64,000 nt of DNA from Candidatus Enterococcus myersii (GTDB taxonomy: Bacteria > Bacillota > Bacilli > Lactobacillales > Enterococcaceae): NCBI RefSeq assembly GCF_017316025.1, contig NZ_JAFLVT010000001.1, positions 76,875 through 140,874 on the forward strand. The letters are read 5' to 3'. The notes below the pieces were generated by a model. It saw only the letters and a program-made list of their open reading frames with translations, had not been told where the DNA came from and did no database searches. Within the stretch, counting starts at the first letter, position 1; the number at the start of each line of letters is the position of its first letter. The position numbers and the translations under genes were made by a program. This document shows positions 26,362 to 35,301 of this stretch, one piece after another.

Positions 26362-26651
26362 TTTTTTACCCTCCTATAATTTGGGTGATTTATCTTTTAA
26401 AGGTCTTCCCTTAACTTCACGAGTTCATTTTACCACGGGGGAAGGTGGAAAAAAATCAGACCAAGGGTGGATTTTTGCGATTTAGAAAATTCATAAGATT
26501 TATTATCGCAATCTTAAGTTTCCCGTTCGTGAAATTGTGTATAATAGTATTTAGTTTTGATAAACAACAAGTTCTTTTTTTGACTTGGTTTGTGGGTTGC
26601 TTTGCTTAAGCAAAGAGTAAATAAATATTACGGATAGAAAGTAGGGATAAG
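26362..26651. other. Divergent promoter region between xpaC and nudF
   Basis: About 290 nt with no gene. A TATAAT -10 hexamer at about 26540-26545 faces nudF, but no good -35 stands 17 nt away. Nothing else was recognised. Confidence 0.4.
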
Positions 26652-27209
26652 ATGCTTTCCTTTGCAGATTTTGAAGAAAAAACAATTCAACGAAAAGAAT
26701 TATTTCACGGCAAAATCATTGATGTCTTTTTAGACGATGTTGCTTTACCTAATGGCGGCACAGCCAAACGGGAATTAGTATTTCATCCTGGCGGTGTGGG
26801 GATTATTGCCATTACGCCAGAAAATAAGTTGCTTTTGGTGAAACAATTTAGAAAACCTTTGGAAAAAGTTATTTTGGAAATTCCTGCCGGTAAAATTGAT
26901 CCCGGTGAAGGAAGCCACCCTGAAATTACGGGTGCGCGGGAATTGGAAGAAGAAACTGGTTTTACTGCTAAAGAAATGAAGCATGTTGGTTCCATGTATT
27001 TGTCACCGGGCTTTTCAAATGAAATGCTACATTTGTATCATGCAGTAGATTTAATTAAAGTAGAAAATCCACGAGCACAAGATGACGATGAGGTGCTGGA
27101 ACTATATACCTTGACCCTTTCAGAAGCAAAAGATGCAGTGAAAAAAGGTTTAATTTGTGATGCCAAAACGATGTATGCTATTACCTATTGGGAATTATTA
27201 CAGAAATGA
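26652..27209 (+). CDS. nudF: ADP-ribose pyrophosphatase, Nudix family
   Basis: A 185-aa Nudix hydrolase that cleaves ADP-ribose to AMP and ribose-5-phosphate. The Nudix box is present near residues 81-105 (GKIDPGE ... RELEEETGF), with all its metal-binding glutamates; nine rather than the canonical seven residues lie between the first Glu and the RE pair. The conserved Pro downstream (MYLSPGF) is typical of ADP-ribose-specific enzymes. The stop overlaps the ribosome binding site of the next gene, which starts 9 nt later. Confidence 0.9.
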   Translation: MLSFADFEEKTIQRKELFHGKIIDVFLDDVALPNGGTAKRELVFHPGGVGIIAITPENKLLLVKQFRKPLEKVILEIPAGKIDPGEGSHPEITGARELEEETGFTAKEMKHVGSMYLSPGFSNEMLHLYHAVDLIKVENPRAQDDDEVLELYTLTLSEAKDAVKKGLICDAKTMYAITYWELLQK

Positions 27210-27218
27210 GGAGCGTAA

Positions 27219-27524
27219 GTGAGTAAAGGTCCATTAATTACCCGCAGTGAATTGCGCCGTCAAAAGGAAAAGGCTGGTATTGTAGAAGAATTTGATGCAC
27301 CGGTGCGGGAAAAAAACACGATGAAGTTACAAAAAGAATACGACCGCAAAGATGAAAAAATTAAAAACTTCTATCGTAAAGAGGCGAAAAGACAAAAAGA
27401 ACTAACAAAAACGAGAAGTGGTGAGTCCCGCAAATCCCGTGAACTAAACAGTTTTTTAGTGGGGGCGATTATTGTCGTCTCATTATTAATCGGCGTTGTC
27501 TTATTAGCAACCTTCTTTTTATAG
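27219..27524 (+). CDS. Hypothetical basic protein with C-terminal membrane anchor (101 aa)
   Basis: Starts at GTG 27219 with GAGGAG at about 6 nt, directly after nudF. Residues 1-75 are highly charged and Lys/Arg/Glu-rich, probably helical; residues 80-101 form one hydrophobic segment at the very C-terminus, so it looks tail-anchored with its charged part in the cytoplasm. I recognise no named family. It lies in the nudF-mtnN neighbourhood and is followed by the tandem repeat block. Confidence 0.7.
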   Translation: MSKGPLITRSELRRQKEKAGIVEEFDAPVREKNTMKLQKEYDRKDEKIKNFYRKEAKRQKELTKTRSGESRKSRELNSFLVGAIIVVSLLIGVVLLATFFL

Positions 27525-27534
27525 TTAGCACAAA

Positions 27535-27595
27535 GTAATAAGTTGAAATCATGGAATGCCGTTTAGGCTACTTGGTTTCAACTTTTTTTAGGATA
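27535..27595 (+). terminator. Terminator-like hairpin after the tail-anchored protein gene
   Basis: AAGTTGAAATCA (27540-27551) pairs with TGGTTTCAACTT (27573-27584, one G-T pair) and a T-run follows. Confidence 0.7.
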
Positions 27596-27596
27596 A

Positions 27597-28245
27597 GTTG
27601 ACCGAGTAGATAAAGCTTTTCTAAGTGTCTAGCTAGACAAACTAGCCCGTCAAGAAATAAGTCGAAATTTTCAAAAATTTGAAGAATAATTTTCAAAAAT
27701 CTCGTTCTTATTTTTTGCGGCCTAAACGAGTTTGTAAAGCTTTTCAAAGTGTCTAGCTTTATGAACTAACTCGCAGCGACAATAGGTCAAAATCTTGAAA
27801 AATTTGAGGAACAATTTATCAAGACTTTCGTCTTATTGCTAGCGAGTTGACCGAGTACATAAAGCTTTTCTAAGTGTCTAGCTAGACAAACTAGCTTTCT
27901 CGGCCTTAAGTCAAAATTTCAAAAAATTTGAAAAGCAATTTATTGAAATCCTGTCTTAATGCGCAAAAGCTAAACGAGATTGTAAATCTTTTCTAGGTGT
28001 CTAGCTAGACAAACTAGCCCCCAAAAAAATAAGTCAAAATTTTCAAAAATTTGAAGAACAATTTTCAAAAATCTCGTTCTTATTTTTTGCGTCCTAAACG
28101 AGTTTGTAAATCTTTTCTAGTTGTCTAGCTTTATGAACTAACTCGCAGCGACAATAAGTCAAAATCTTGAAAAATTTGAGGAACAATTTATCAAGATTTT
28201 CGTCTTATTGCTAGCGAGTTGACCGAGTACATAAAGCTTTTCTTA
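27597..28245. repeat. Five tandem copies of a ~124-bp hairpin-forming repeat plus a partial sixth
   Basis: Units begin with TAAAGCTTTTCTAAGTGTCT or close variants at about 27611, 27735, 27860, 27983 and 28107; a partial sixth begins at 28232. Units 1 and 4 are one subtype (A), 2 and 5 another (B) and 3 a third (C), giving the order A-B-C-A-B. Each unit folds on itself: in B, CAATAAG pairs with CTTATTG, AAAATCTTGA with TCAAGATTTT, and AACTCGC with GCGAGTT. In C the inner stem is ATTTCAA/TTGAAAT instead, so sequence changes but pairing is kept. The linkers contain the palindrome GTCTAGCTAGAC in A and C. No reading frame spans the block. It separates the tail-anchored gene from mtnN. Confidence 0.9.
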
Positions 28246-28316
28246 TCGAGTGAAATTTTTTTTAGAAACTGGTACTATTAGGCTAAATAATAGAAGTAAA
28301 AGCTGGAGGAATTTGT

Positions 28317-29012
28317 GTGAAAATTGGAATTATCGGTGCTATGGAAGAAGAAATTAAAATTTTGCGAAGCGCCATTGACAGTCCACTGTCTTGGGAGAGG
28401 GCGGATGCTTTGTTTATCTCTGGCCGCATTGGCAATCATGAAGCTATTGTTGTACGGTCTGGTATTGGCAAAGTGGCAGCCTCTGTCACAACGAGTCTAT
28501 TGATTCAGCAATATGGGGTAAATATGGTTGTTAATACTGGTTCGGCTGGCGGAATCGGAGCCGATCTTAGTGTCGGCGATTTAGTAATTTCCGAAAAATT
28601 AGCTTACTTTGATGTCGATGTTACCGGTTTTGGTTACAAGAAAGGCCAATTACCGGGGGGATTTCCCCTTTATTATGATGCTAGTGCTTATTTGCAACAA
28701 GTCATGACTGAAGCAGCAGAAAAAACAGCGCATCGAATCAAAAAGGGCTTGATTGTAACCGGAGACAGTTTTATCGACAGTCCGACTAAGGTGGATGCTA
28801 TTTTAAATGATTTTCCAACAGCCTTAGCTTGTGAAATGGAAGGCGCGGCAATTGCTCAAACGGCCAGTCAGTTTGCTATTCCGTTTCTTGTAGTGCGGGC
28901 TATTAGCGATACTGCTGATCACAGCGCTACAATTAGCTTTGATGAGTTTATCGAAGAAGCAGGCAAACGTTCGGCAGAACTTGTTTTAGAATTTATTCGC
29001 ATTTTAAAATAA
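28317..29012 (+). CDS. mtnN: 5'-methylthioadenosine/S-adenosylhomocysteine nucleosidase
   Basis: Pfs/MtnN, 231 aa, hydrolyses methylthioadenosine and S-adenosylhomocysteine, recycling SAM by-products and feeding S-ribosylhomocysteine to LuxS. The N-terminus MKIGIIGAMEEEI, the NTGSAGG motif near residue 76, CEMEGAAIAQ near 171 and the catalytic Asp in AISDTAD near 197 are all present. The start is GTG 28317, with GGAGG at about 6 nt. It is followed after 37 nt by the nicotinamidase-like gene. Confidence 0.95.
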   Translation: MKIGIIGAMEEEIKILRSAIDSPLSWERADALFISGRIGNHEAIVVRSGIGKVAASVTTSLLIQQYGVNMVVNTGSAGGIGADLSVGDLVISEKLAYFDVDVTGFGYKKGQLPGGFPLYYDASAYLQQVMTEAAEKTAHRIKKGLIVTGDSFIDSPTKVDAILNDFPTALACEMEGAAIAQTASQFAIPFLVVRAISDTADHSATISFDEFIEEAGKRSAELVLEFIRILK

Positions 29013-29049
29013 GGTAGGAAGATTGCATCAAAAAGACTGGAGGCATAAG

Positions 29050-29631
29050 ATGAAAAAAGCGTTAATTTCAATTGACTACACCAATGATTTTGTCGCAACA
29101 GATGGCAAATTGACCACGGGTGCAGCTGGGCAAGCAATCGAACAAAAATTGGTAGAATTTACCAAAGATTTTATTGAAGCGGGCAACTATACTGTATTTG
29201 CCATTGATGCCCATGATCCAAATGATGCGTATCATCCAGAGAATAAGTTGTTTTTGCCCCATAATGTAATTGGAACGACTGGGCGAAATCTTTATGGCAG
29301 CTTGAATTCCTTGTACGAAAAAAATAAAGATGCTGCAACGGTTTATTGGATTGATAAAAGACATTACTCGGCTTTTAGTGGTACCGACTTGGATATACGT
29401 TTGCGAGAAAGAGGAATTACTGATTTGTACTTAACAGGTGTTTGTACAGACATTTGTGTTTTGCACACCGCAGTAGATGCGTATAATCTGGGCTATCAGT
29501 TACACATTGTAAAAGATGCAGTGGCAAGCTTTGATGAAGTGGGACATAACTGGGCGTTAACACACTTTCAAAATACGCTAGGAGCAGAGCTTTTAGAGCT
29601 AAGTGAAGGAGAAAAAGATGAGTATTTTTGA
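29050..29631 (+). CDS. pncA: Cysteine hydrolase of the isochorismatase family, probable nicotinamidase
   Basis: A 193-aa hydrolase starting at ATG 29050 (GGAGG at about 7 nt). The Asp-Lys-Cys triad of the family is visible: Asp in ISIDYTNDF near residue 9, Lys in WIDKRHYSAF near 104 and Cys in TGVCTDICV near 137. The GVCTDICVxxTAxDA block is typical of nicotinamidases that turn nicotinamide into nicotinate for NAD salvage, but other isochorismatase-fold amidases share it. The next gene begins inside its 3' end. Confidence 0.78.
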   Translation: MKKALISIDYTNDFVATDGKLTTGAAGQAIEQKLVEFTKDFIEAGNYTVFAIDAHDPNDAYHPENKLFLPHNVIGTTGRNLYGSLNSLYEKNKDAATVYWIDKRHYSAFSGTDLDIRLRERGITDLYLTGVCTDICVLHTAVDAYNLGYQLHIVKDAVASFDEVGHNWALTHFQNTLGAELLELSEGEKDEYF

Positions 29632-29920
29632 TCGTTTGAAAGACGGCTTTGATTTAGCCGATATCAGTGGCATTATTGGTGACTTGCAAAAAGAGGGCAA
29701 TTTGAACTTTGATAAAATTCTAAGCAACGATTTTATTAAACAATTTACGGACTTTAACGATAAAGATGAATTGTTAGATAAGTTGGGGATTCATGATTTA
29801 AGTCAACTAAGTAATTTGCTACAAAATCCTGCTGCAAAAGAAAAAATTGACGGTGTTATTAACCATAACTCACAGTTTGCAAATTTAGAAGAACTATTAA
29901 AAAAAGCCTTAAAACGTTAA
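29618..29920 (+). CDS. Hypothetical small acidic protein (100 aa)
   Basis: Starts at ATG 29618 with AAGGAG at about 6 nt; it overlaps the 3' end of the nicotinamidase-like gene by 14 nt in another frame, suggesting translational coupling. The protein is helical in character, with repeated Asp/Leu/Lys patterns (DFNDKDELLDKLGIHDLSQL near residue 46), no membrane segment and no family I recognise. A strong terminator at 29931-29984 ends the operon. Confidence 0.7.
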   Translation: MSIFDRLKDGFDLADISGIIGDLQKEGNLNFDKILSNDFIKQFTDFNDKDELLDKLGIHDLSQLSNLLQNPAAKEKIDGVINHNSQFANLEELLKKALKR

Positions 29921-29930
29921 GTTATCTCAA

Positions 29931-29984
29931 AAAAACTCAGTGGAAAGTCAGCTAAAACTAGCTGTTACGATCACTGAGTTTTTC
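29931..29984. terminator. Terminator after the mtnN-pncA operon
   Basis: AAAAACTCAGTG (29931-29942) pairs exactly with CACTGAGTTTTT (29972-29983), with an inner AGCTAAAACTAGCT hairpin. Confidence 0.88.
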
Positions 29985-30059
29985 ACGTATAAGAAAGCAT
30001 AAGTTTTTTTTTAGCAGTAAAACATTAAAGGGACAGTTCTGACGATGGCCATTCTTTCA

Positions 30060-30165
30060 AAGGAACTCACTGTGACAATCAGGCAAAACTTCAAGAAATT
30101 TGGGAAATAATTTATTGAAGTTCGCCTTATTGCAGGTGTGTTCCATGCGTTTGAGGAGCTTTTCT
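30060..30165. repeat. Single diverged copy of the hairpin repeat family
   Basis: Between convergent genes. Outer stem GGAACTCAC (30062-30070) with GTGTGTTCC (30136-30144), one mismatch; inner AACTTCAA (30087-30094) with TTGAAGTT (30115-30122). The loop region AGAAATTTGGGAAATAATTTA and the trailing GAGGAGCTTTTCT resemble the tandem units at 27.6-28.2 kb, although the stem sequences differ. Confidence 0.7.
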
Positions 30166-30171
30166 GAATTT

Positions 30172-31329
30172 TTATTGTTGTAAAAACCGTAGTAAAGCAT
30201 CCTTTTGCAAATAAGGTATAGTACCATCGCCTTTTGTAGGTGAACCACCACCGCGTCCGGCAAATTTTTGGTTGGCGGTCCGAATTACTTGGCCAATTGG
30301 ACGCTTTGGATCAGCTGTTTTTAAGTATAAATGATAGCGTAAACTATCCTCATCACTTGTGGCGGTACAAATCAGCTTATCAGGATAAATTTCGGCTATT
30401 TTTTTTGCCGCTGTTTGTAATTCTTTTGCTTCGGTGTCAGTTATTTCACTGTAAATGAAATGTGGTGTCAGTTCTTTGGCATTTGCCACCAACTCATTTA
30501 CTTGATAAAGCGCAACTTGCCCTTGATAAAACTTGATTGTTTGTTGTTGTTCTTGGAAAGCTAAAGCTAGCCCATCAACAGGAACGTTAGCTTGTAGTGT
30601 CAATGCCGTCAATTGTTTTTGATTTGTTTCAAATTGTTGCAACAAACGATTACCACAAGCAAAATGCAAGGTAGTTGTTTTTTTGTGCTCTTTTACTTGC
30701 GTTAAAGCAATAGCTTGCACTTCGGCAGTATTTTTCACATGAGTACCACCACAACCAATAATATCAAAATCGGCAATTTTTATTAGTCGGAGATCTTTAA
30801 AGTATTTTGGTGGCGCGGTAAAGAGCGTTTCTTTTGCCAATTCTTCTTCAGTGGGAAATAGAATACTGACTTGTTTTTGTGCCCGAATAATTTCGTTGCT
30901 CCGTTTTAAAGCCGTTTGCAATTGTGTTTTATCAAGTTTCACATCAATTTCAAAAAATGAATCTTTTAATGTCATTTGTTCTTTTGTGATTCTTGCTTGA
31001 AATAGATCTTCGCAAACTCGGGCTAAAATGTGTTGGCCGGTATGTTGCTGCATGAAGTCAAAGCGTTGCTCCCAATTTATTTTGACAAGAACTTTTTCAG
31101 GCAATGTCTCAACGTCAATGTCGAGATAATAAAATACACTGTCTGCTGTTTTTTGTATTTTTAAAATAGGATTGCCCGCAATCCAAGCACAATCAGCCGG
31201 TTGACCGCCACCACCAGGATAGACGACAGTTTCCTTTAAGCAGACAAAATTGCCAATTTCATCTTTTCCGCGTTCTGTAATAGTTGTTTCAATTTCAGTT
31301 AAATAACTATTTTGTGCATATTTTTCCAA
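30172..31329 (-). CDS. AlaX-L type alanyl-tRNA editing protein with DHHA1 domain
   Basis: A 385-aa stand-alone relative of the alanyl-tRNA synthetase editing half, which deacylates Ser- or Gly-tRNA(Ala). The N-terminal beta-barrel has VVYPGGGGQPAD near residue 35. The Zn2+ site is intact: HTGQH near 96 and CGGTH near 195. Residues 255-385 form a DHHA1 domain ending with the glycine-rich AGRGGGSPTKGDG. There is no synthetase catalytic core. The ATG at 31329 is preceded by AGAGGTG. Confidence 0.88.
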   Translation of the reverse strand: MEKYAQNSYLTEIETTITERGKDEIGNFVCLKETVVYPGGGGQPADCAWIAGNPILKIQKTADSVFYYLDIDVETLPEKVLVKINWEQRFDFMQQHTGQHILARVCEDLFQARITKEQMTLKDSFFEIDVKLDKTQLQTALKRSNEIIRAQKQVSILFPTEEELAKETLFTAPPKYFKDLRLIKIADFDIIGCGGTHVKNTAEVQAIALTQVKEHKKTTTLHFACGNRLLQQFETNQKQLTALTLQANVPVDGLALAFQEQQQTIKFYQGQVALYQVNELVANAKELTPHFIYSEITDTEAKELQTAAKKIAEIYPDKLICTATSDEDSLRYHLYLKTADPKRPIGQVIRTANQKFAGRGGGSPTKGDGTIPYLQKDALLRFLQQ

Positions 31330-31415
31330 AGTAGATCACCTCTTTTAAAGTTGTTAAAAAGAGCAATAAGTTAAACGTATTTATTTCTACGTAAGCTTAC
31401 TGCTCTAATTTTTAA

Positions 31416-33320
31416 TTACCAGATATGCACGCGTTTTTCTGGCGCTTTATACATACCATCGCCTTCTTTAATTCCGTAAGTTTCAAAGAATTCAGGGACA
31501 TTTTGTAACTGAATATTCGCCCGTAATTTTGCTGGCGCATGGACATCAATAGCTAGTAACAATTGTTGGTATTGTTCCCGTGCTTTTGTACGCCAAATTT
31601 TTGCCCAGTTGACAAAGAAGTCTTCAAAAGCGACATCTGCTTCTTTTTTAGCTGCAGCTAGAGCACAACTAACACCACCGGCATCGGCAATATTTTCTGA
31701 AACGGTTAAGGTACCGTTAACCGTGCCACCGGCAAAGGCAATACCGTCAAATTCTGCAATCATTTGAGCAGATAATGTTTCAAAATGCGCTAAATCAGTA
31801 TCCGTCCACCAATTGTTCATGTTGCCATACTCATCAAATTTCGCCCCGTTATTGTCAAAAGCATGGGAAATCTCGTGGGCAATAACGGCACCAATACCAC
31901 CATAGTTGGCGCTAGTCGATTGTTCTAAACTATAAAATGGCGCTTGTAAAATCGCAGCAGGAAAAACGATAATATTTTTGAAGGGATGGTAATAGGCATT
32001 CACAGTCGCAGCGCTCATTTCCCATTCGTTGCGGTCAGCACTTTTTCCATAACGACTAAAATTATCTTCTCTGACAATTCGACTAAATTTACGACTATTT
32101 TCCACCAGCGTGCCACCGGCGTTTTTTGGCGTAGTATCAAATTTTTCATAAAAAGCAGGAATTGTTTCAGGATAACCCACTTGAACGCCTAATTTATTTA
32201 ATTTTGTAATTGCTTTGGCACTGGTTTCTTTTGATAACCAGTCGTTTTTTTCCAAGCGGTCTTGGTAGATGCCAATCATAGTGTGAACCATGTGTTCAAC
32301 ATCTTGCTTTGCCTTTTCACCAAAGTATTTGGTTCCATAAAAGCGACCGACTACTTGACTAAAACGACCATTCGCTAAGTAAAAAGCTGCTTTTTCTTGT
32401 GGCATGGCACTAGGCGCACCAGACAATTGACGGGAATAAGTGCCGCCTAATTGCCGCAATTCTTCACTTAATAAATTGGTGTATCCCAATGCAGTTTGAA
32501 TATACAGCCAATTTTGTAATAAGGAGAAGTTCTCTTCTGTCAGCAGTGTATTTAATGCGTCAAAATAATCGGGTTCAGTTACAATAATTGTCTCAGGTGT
32601 GGTCTTAATTAAATTTTCTACCAGCTCTTTTAAATCTAAGACAGGTGCATAGGCACAAAATTCAGTAAAGCTGCGGGGATTATAGTTTTTGCTATAGTCG
32701 GCATTTTCTTCTGAACTTCTTACGTGAGGGACAATTAGGCGATCAAAAGCCAGCGCATCTTCAGTAATTTGTTGGGCTTCTTTCTGGTTATGGCCCATTT
32801 TTTCTAAGACAGCAATTGTCATAGCTGCAAAAACTTCCAATAATTTTGCCCCTTGAGGATGTTCTTTTGCATAATATGTTTTATCTGGCAAAATTGTATC
32901 AGCCGGATAAGCAAATAAAACATTTTGTTGGGTATTTTTCATATCTTGATCCACGTTTAAGCTAAAAGGTAGCGGGAGACCTTCTAAAACCCAATCAGTT
33001 AATTGTTGATTTAGATCTTCGTAATCTTTTAGCCCACGAATTCTACTTAATAACGGTTGGATCGGTTCAGCGCCAAGTTCATCTCGCGTTTTATAATCTT
33101 TAGCTAATTCGTAATAGGCAATGACGTCTTTCATTTTTCCTTGGGGAATTTTACTTTCATCAGCTAACATATCCTTAAATTCTGTTTGCAATAATTTATC
33201 AATGCCATCGACTAAATCTTGGAACCCACCTGTGGCTGGTTTATCAGCTGGAATGACAGCGGTTTTCATCCAATCACCATTGACGTATTCATAAAAATCA
33301 TCTTTTAGTAAGTTGTTCAT
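31416..33320 (-). CDS. pepO: M13 family metallo-endopeptidase PepO
   Basis: A 634-aa zinc endopeptidase of the neprilysin family, cytoplasmic in lactic acid bacteria, cutting oligopeptides. I start at ATG 33320 (MNNLLKDDFYEYVNGDW, the usual N-terminus, with GGAGG 10 nt upstream), not at the frame opening at 33419. The zinc site AHEISHAFDNNG near residue 480 (HExxH) and ENIADAGG near 540 (ExxxD) are intact. The end RVHIW matches the family's C-terminus. No signal peptide. Divergent from the C39-like gene. Confidence 0.95.
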   Translation of the reverse strand: MNNLLKDDFYEYVNGDWMKTAVIPADKPATGGFQDLVDGIDKLLQTEFKDMLADESKIPQGKMKDVIAYYELAKDYKTRDELGAEPIQPLLSRIRGLKDYEDLNQQLTDWVLEGLPLPFSLNVDQDMKNTQQNVLFAYPADTILPDKTYYAKEHPQGAKLLEVFAAMTIAVLEKMGHNQKEAQQITEDALAFDRLIVPHVRSSEENADYSKNYNPRSFTEFCAYAPVLDLKELVENLIKTTPETIIVTEPDYFDALNTLLTEENFSLLQNWLYIQTALGYTNLLSEELRQLGGTYSRQLSGAPSAMPQEKAAFYLANGRFSQVVGRFYGTKYFGEKAKQDVEHMVHTMIGIYQDRLEKNDWLSKETSAKAITKLNKLGVQVGYPETIPAFYEKFDTTPKNAGGTLVENSRKFSRIVREDNFSRYGKSADRNEWEMSAATVNAYYHPFKNIIVFPAAILQAPFYSLEQSTSANYGGIGAVIAHEISHAFDNNGAKFDEYGNMNNWWTDTDLAHFETLSAQMIAEFDGIAFAGGTVNGTLTVSENIADAGGVSCALAAAKKEADVAFEDFFVNWAKIWRTKAREQYQQLLLAIDVHAPAKLRANIQLQNVPEFFETYGIKEGDGMYKAPEKRVHIW

Positions 33321-33522
33321 AAGACCACATCCTCCTATTTCTAATATCTCAATTCTCCGTAAAATTAAGACAATTTTGGGACAATCTGCCCATTTTTTCG
33401 TATCATTACCTATTATCATACACAGAAAGCTTTTTCACAAAGAAAACGTTCAGAATTTTTTGACGTTAGCTCAGAAAATCTCAACTAACAAACTTATGCT
33501 ATACTTATCGCGAGGTGAGAAG

Positions 33523-34065
33523 ATGACAATTACAAATGAATGGCTAGGGATTTCAGAATCAGAATTTTATCCTTATCGCAACATCACCACCAAATCAGGT
33601 TATCTATGTGGCACAAGCGCGGCAACAGTTTTTTTGTGTTACTACCAAGATCATCTTGTAAAAACAATTGTGCCTGAACACATTCGTCAAAATGGCAGTG
33701 AAAATACCAAAGCATTGCAAGATTTACTACGGGTAATCATTCAACCTTTTGATTTTCCAACTATTTCTTTACAAGTTTCCCACGGTCTTTCCCGCTATTT
33801 TCGTTTGTTTAAATTACCATTTAGAGCCCGTCAAACTCCTGTTGGTGGCTTAGAACGGGTAAAAAAACGTCTGCTACAAGGTAAACCAGTAATTGTCGGT
33901 TTAATGAAACTTAAAGGAAGCACCTATGGGAACCACTGGGTAGTAGCGTATGGTTATAAAAAAGACGAAACAGGGAAAGAATGGCTTAAAGTTCATGATA
34001 ACTGGGGAAACTATCATAAAGTTATCCCTGCTAGCTGGATTAATGGGACCATTTCGTTACCTTAA
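33523..34065 (+). CDS. C39-like cysteine peptidase family protein
   Basis: A 180-aa protein, start ATG 33523 behind GAGGTGAG. It has the catalytic triad pattern of the papain-like C39_2 group: Cys in YLCGTSAATVF near residue 29, His in GNHWVVAYGY near 145, and Asp/Asn in VHDNWGNYHKV near 165. There is no signal peptide or ABC partner, so a bacteriocin-leader peptidase role is unlikely. The substrate is unknown. An extended -10 (TGCTATACT) lies just upstream at 33497-33505. Confidence 0.7.
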   Translation: MTITNEWLGISESEFYPYRNITTKSGYLCGTSAATVFLCYYQDHLVKTIVPEHIRQNGSENTKALQDLLRVIIQPFDFPTISLQVSHGLSRYFRLFKLPFRARQTPVGGLERVKKRLLQGKPVIVGLMKLKGSTYGNHWVVAYGYKKDETGKEWLKVHDNWGNYHKVIPASWINGTISLP

Positions 34066-34187
34066 AATAGATAAGAGGGAAACCAGCTGTTACAGTTCAA
34101 AAAAGAGTGAAAAGATGTTAGAATGAAAAAGAATTTGTCATAAAAAATGACTAGCGCAAAGAACTGCCAATAACTAAGGAGGCTATC

Positions 34188-35159
34188 ATGGGGGAACAAT
34201 ACCAGGATCAATCGTTGAAAATTTTTAGCTTGAATGGAAATGAACCGTTAGCAGAAAAAATTGCTGCTGTCTTTGGCACAAAATTAGGCCAATGTGCGAT
34301 TAAGCAATTTAGCGACGGTGAAATTTCAATTAGTATCGAAGAAAGTGTGCGAGGTGCGCACGTGTATCTGATTCAAGCAACAAATCAACCTGTTAATGAT
34401 TATTATATGGAATTGTTGATTATGATCGATGCAATGAAACGAGCAAGTGCGAAGACAATTAATGTTGTCTTACCCTATTATGGTTATGCTCGTCAAGACA
34501 GAACAGCTAGACCTCATGAACCAATTACAGCTAAGCTTGTGGCGAATATGTTACAAGAAGCTGGTGCAACCCGAATTTTGACGTTGGATTTACATACCGT
34601 TCAAGTTCAAGGTTTCTTTGATATTCCAGTGGACAATTTATTTACGATGCCGCTTTTTGCCAAATATTATCGGGAAAAGAAAATGTTTGGAGACGACTTT
34701 GTGGTTGTTTCACCGAAGAACTCCGGGGTCAACAGAACCCGCAGCTTAGCAGAGTATCTAAATACAACATTGGCGATTGTCGACCAAGAGGAAAGTGATG
34801 AAAACGGCGGTTATGTAATCGGCGATGTCACAGGAAAAACTTGTATTATGGTGGACGACATTTTAAATACGGGGAATACATTTAAAGTTGCAGCGCGCTT
34901 GTTAAAAGAAGCAGGTGCCAAAGAAGTTTATGCTTGTGCTTCCCATGCACTATTATCACCGCCAGCAAAAGAAAACTTGGAAAGTGCAGATATTACAGAT
35001 ATTTGTGTGACAGATTCTTGTTTTACAGATGAAAGTCGCCATCCTAATAATTTGACGTATATCACTTGTGGTCAATTAATGGGAGAAGCTGTGAAACGAA
35101 TTCACGAAAATACACCAATGAGTCCCCTATTCCGTTTGGAAGAAAAAGATTTCGCTTAA
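34188..35159 (+). CDS. Ribose-phosphate pyrophosphokinase paralogue with altered catalytic loop
   Basis: Length (323 aa) and fold match PRPP synthetase: YYGYARQDR, the EPITAKLVANML block and DLHTVQVQGFFDIPVDNL, with the ATP-site His near residue 136, are conserved. The flexible catalytic loop that normally reads DKRRP is DQEES (residues 199-203), replacing the catalytic Lys and Arg with Gln and Glu, and the PRPP loop is DDILNTGNT instead of DDMIDTAGT. Enterococci and other Lactobacillales often carry a second, canonical prs, so this may be a regulatory or modified enzyme. The ATG at 34188 follows AAGGAGG. Confidence 0.88.
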   Translation: MGEQYQDQSLKIFSLNGNEPLAEKIAAVFGTKLGQCAIKQFSDGEISISIEESVRGAHVYLIQATNQPVNDYYMELLIMIDAMKRASAKTINVVLPYYGYARQDRTARPHEPITAKLVANMLQEAGATRILTLDLHTVQVQGFFDIPVDNLFTMPLFAKYYREKKMFGDDFVVVSPKNSGVNRTRSLAEYLNTTLAIVDQEESDENGGYVIGDVTGKTCIMVDDILNTGNTFKVAARLLKEAGAKEVYACASHALLSPPAKENLESADITDICVTDSCFTDESRHPNNLTYITCGQLMGEAVKRIHENTPMSPLFRLEEKDFA

Positions 35160-35301
35160 GCTAATACAATTACGATTTGGACTGTATCAAACTTTTGGTA
35201 CAGTTTTTTTATTTGGCGAAAAAGGAAAAATGGTAATCAATTAATAAAAAATTCTTTTTATGCTAGAATGACCCTAGTATGCACAAGAAAAGGTGAAGAG
35301 A

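Noticed and set aside
27597-28245. CRISPR-like array
   Set aside because: The repeats are ~124 bp and contiguous with no unique spacers, each unit is itself a hairpin, and there are no cas genes.
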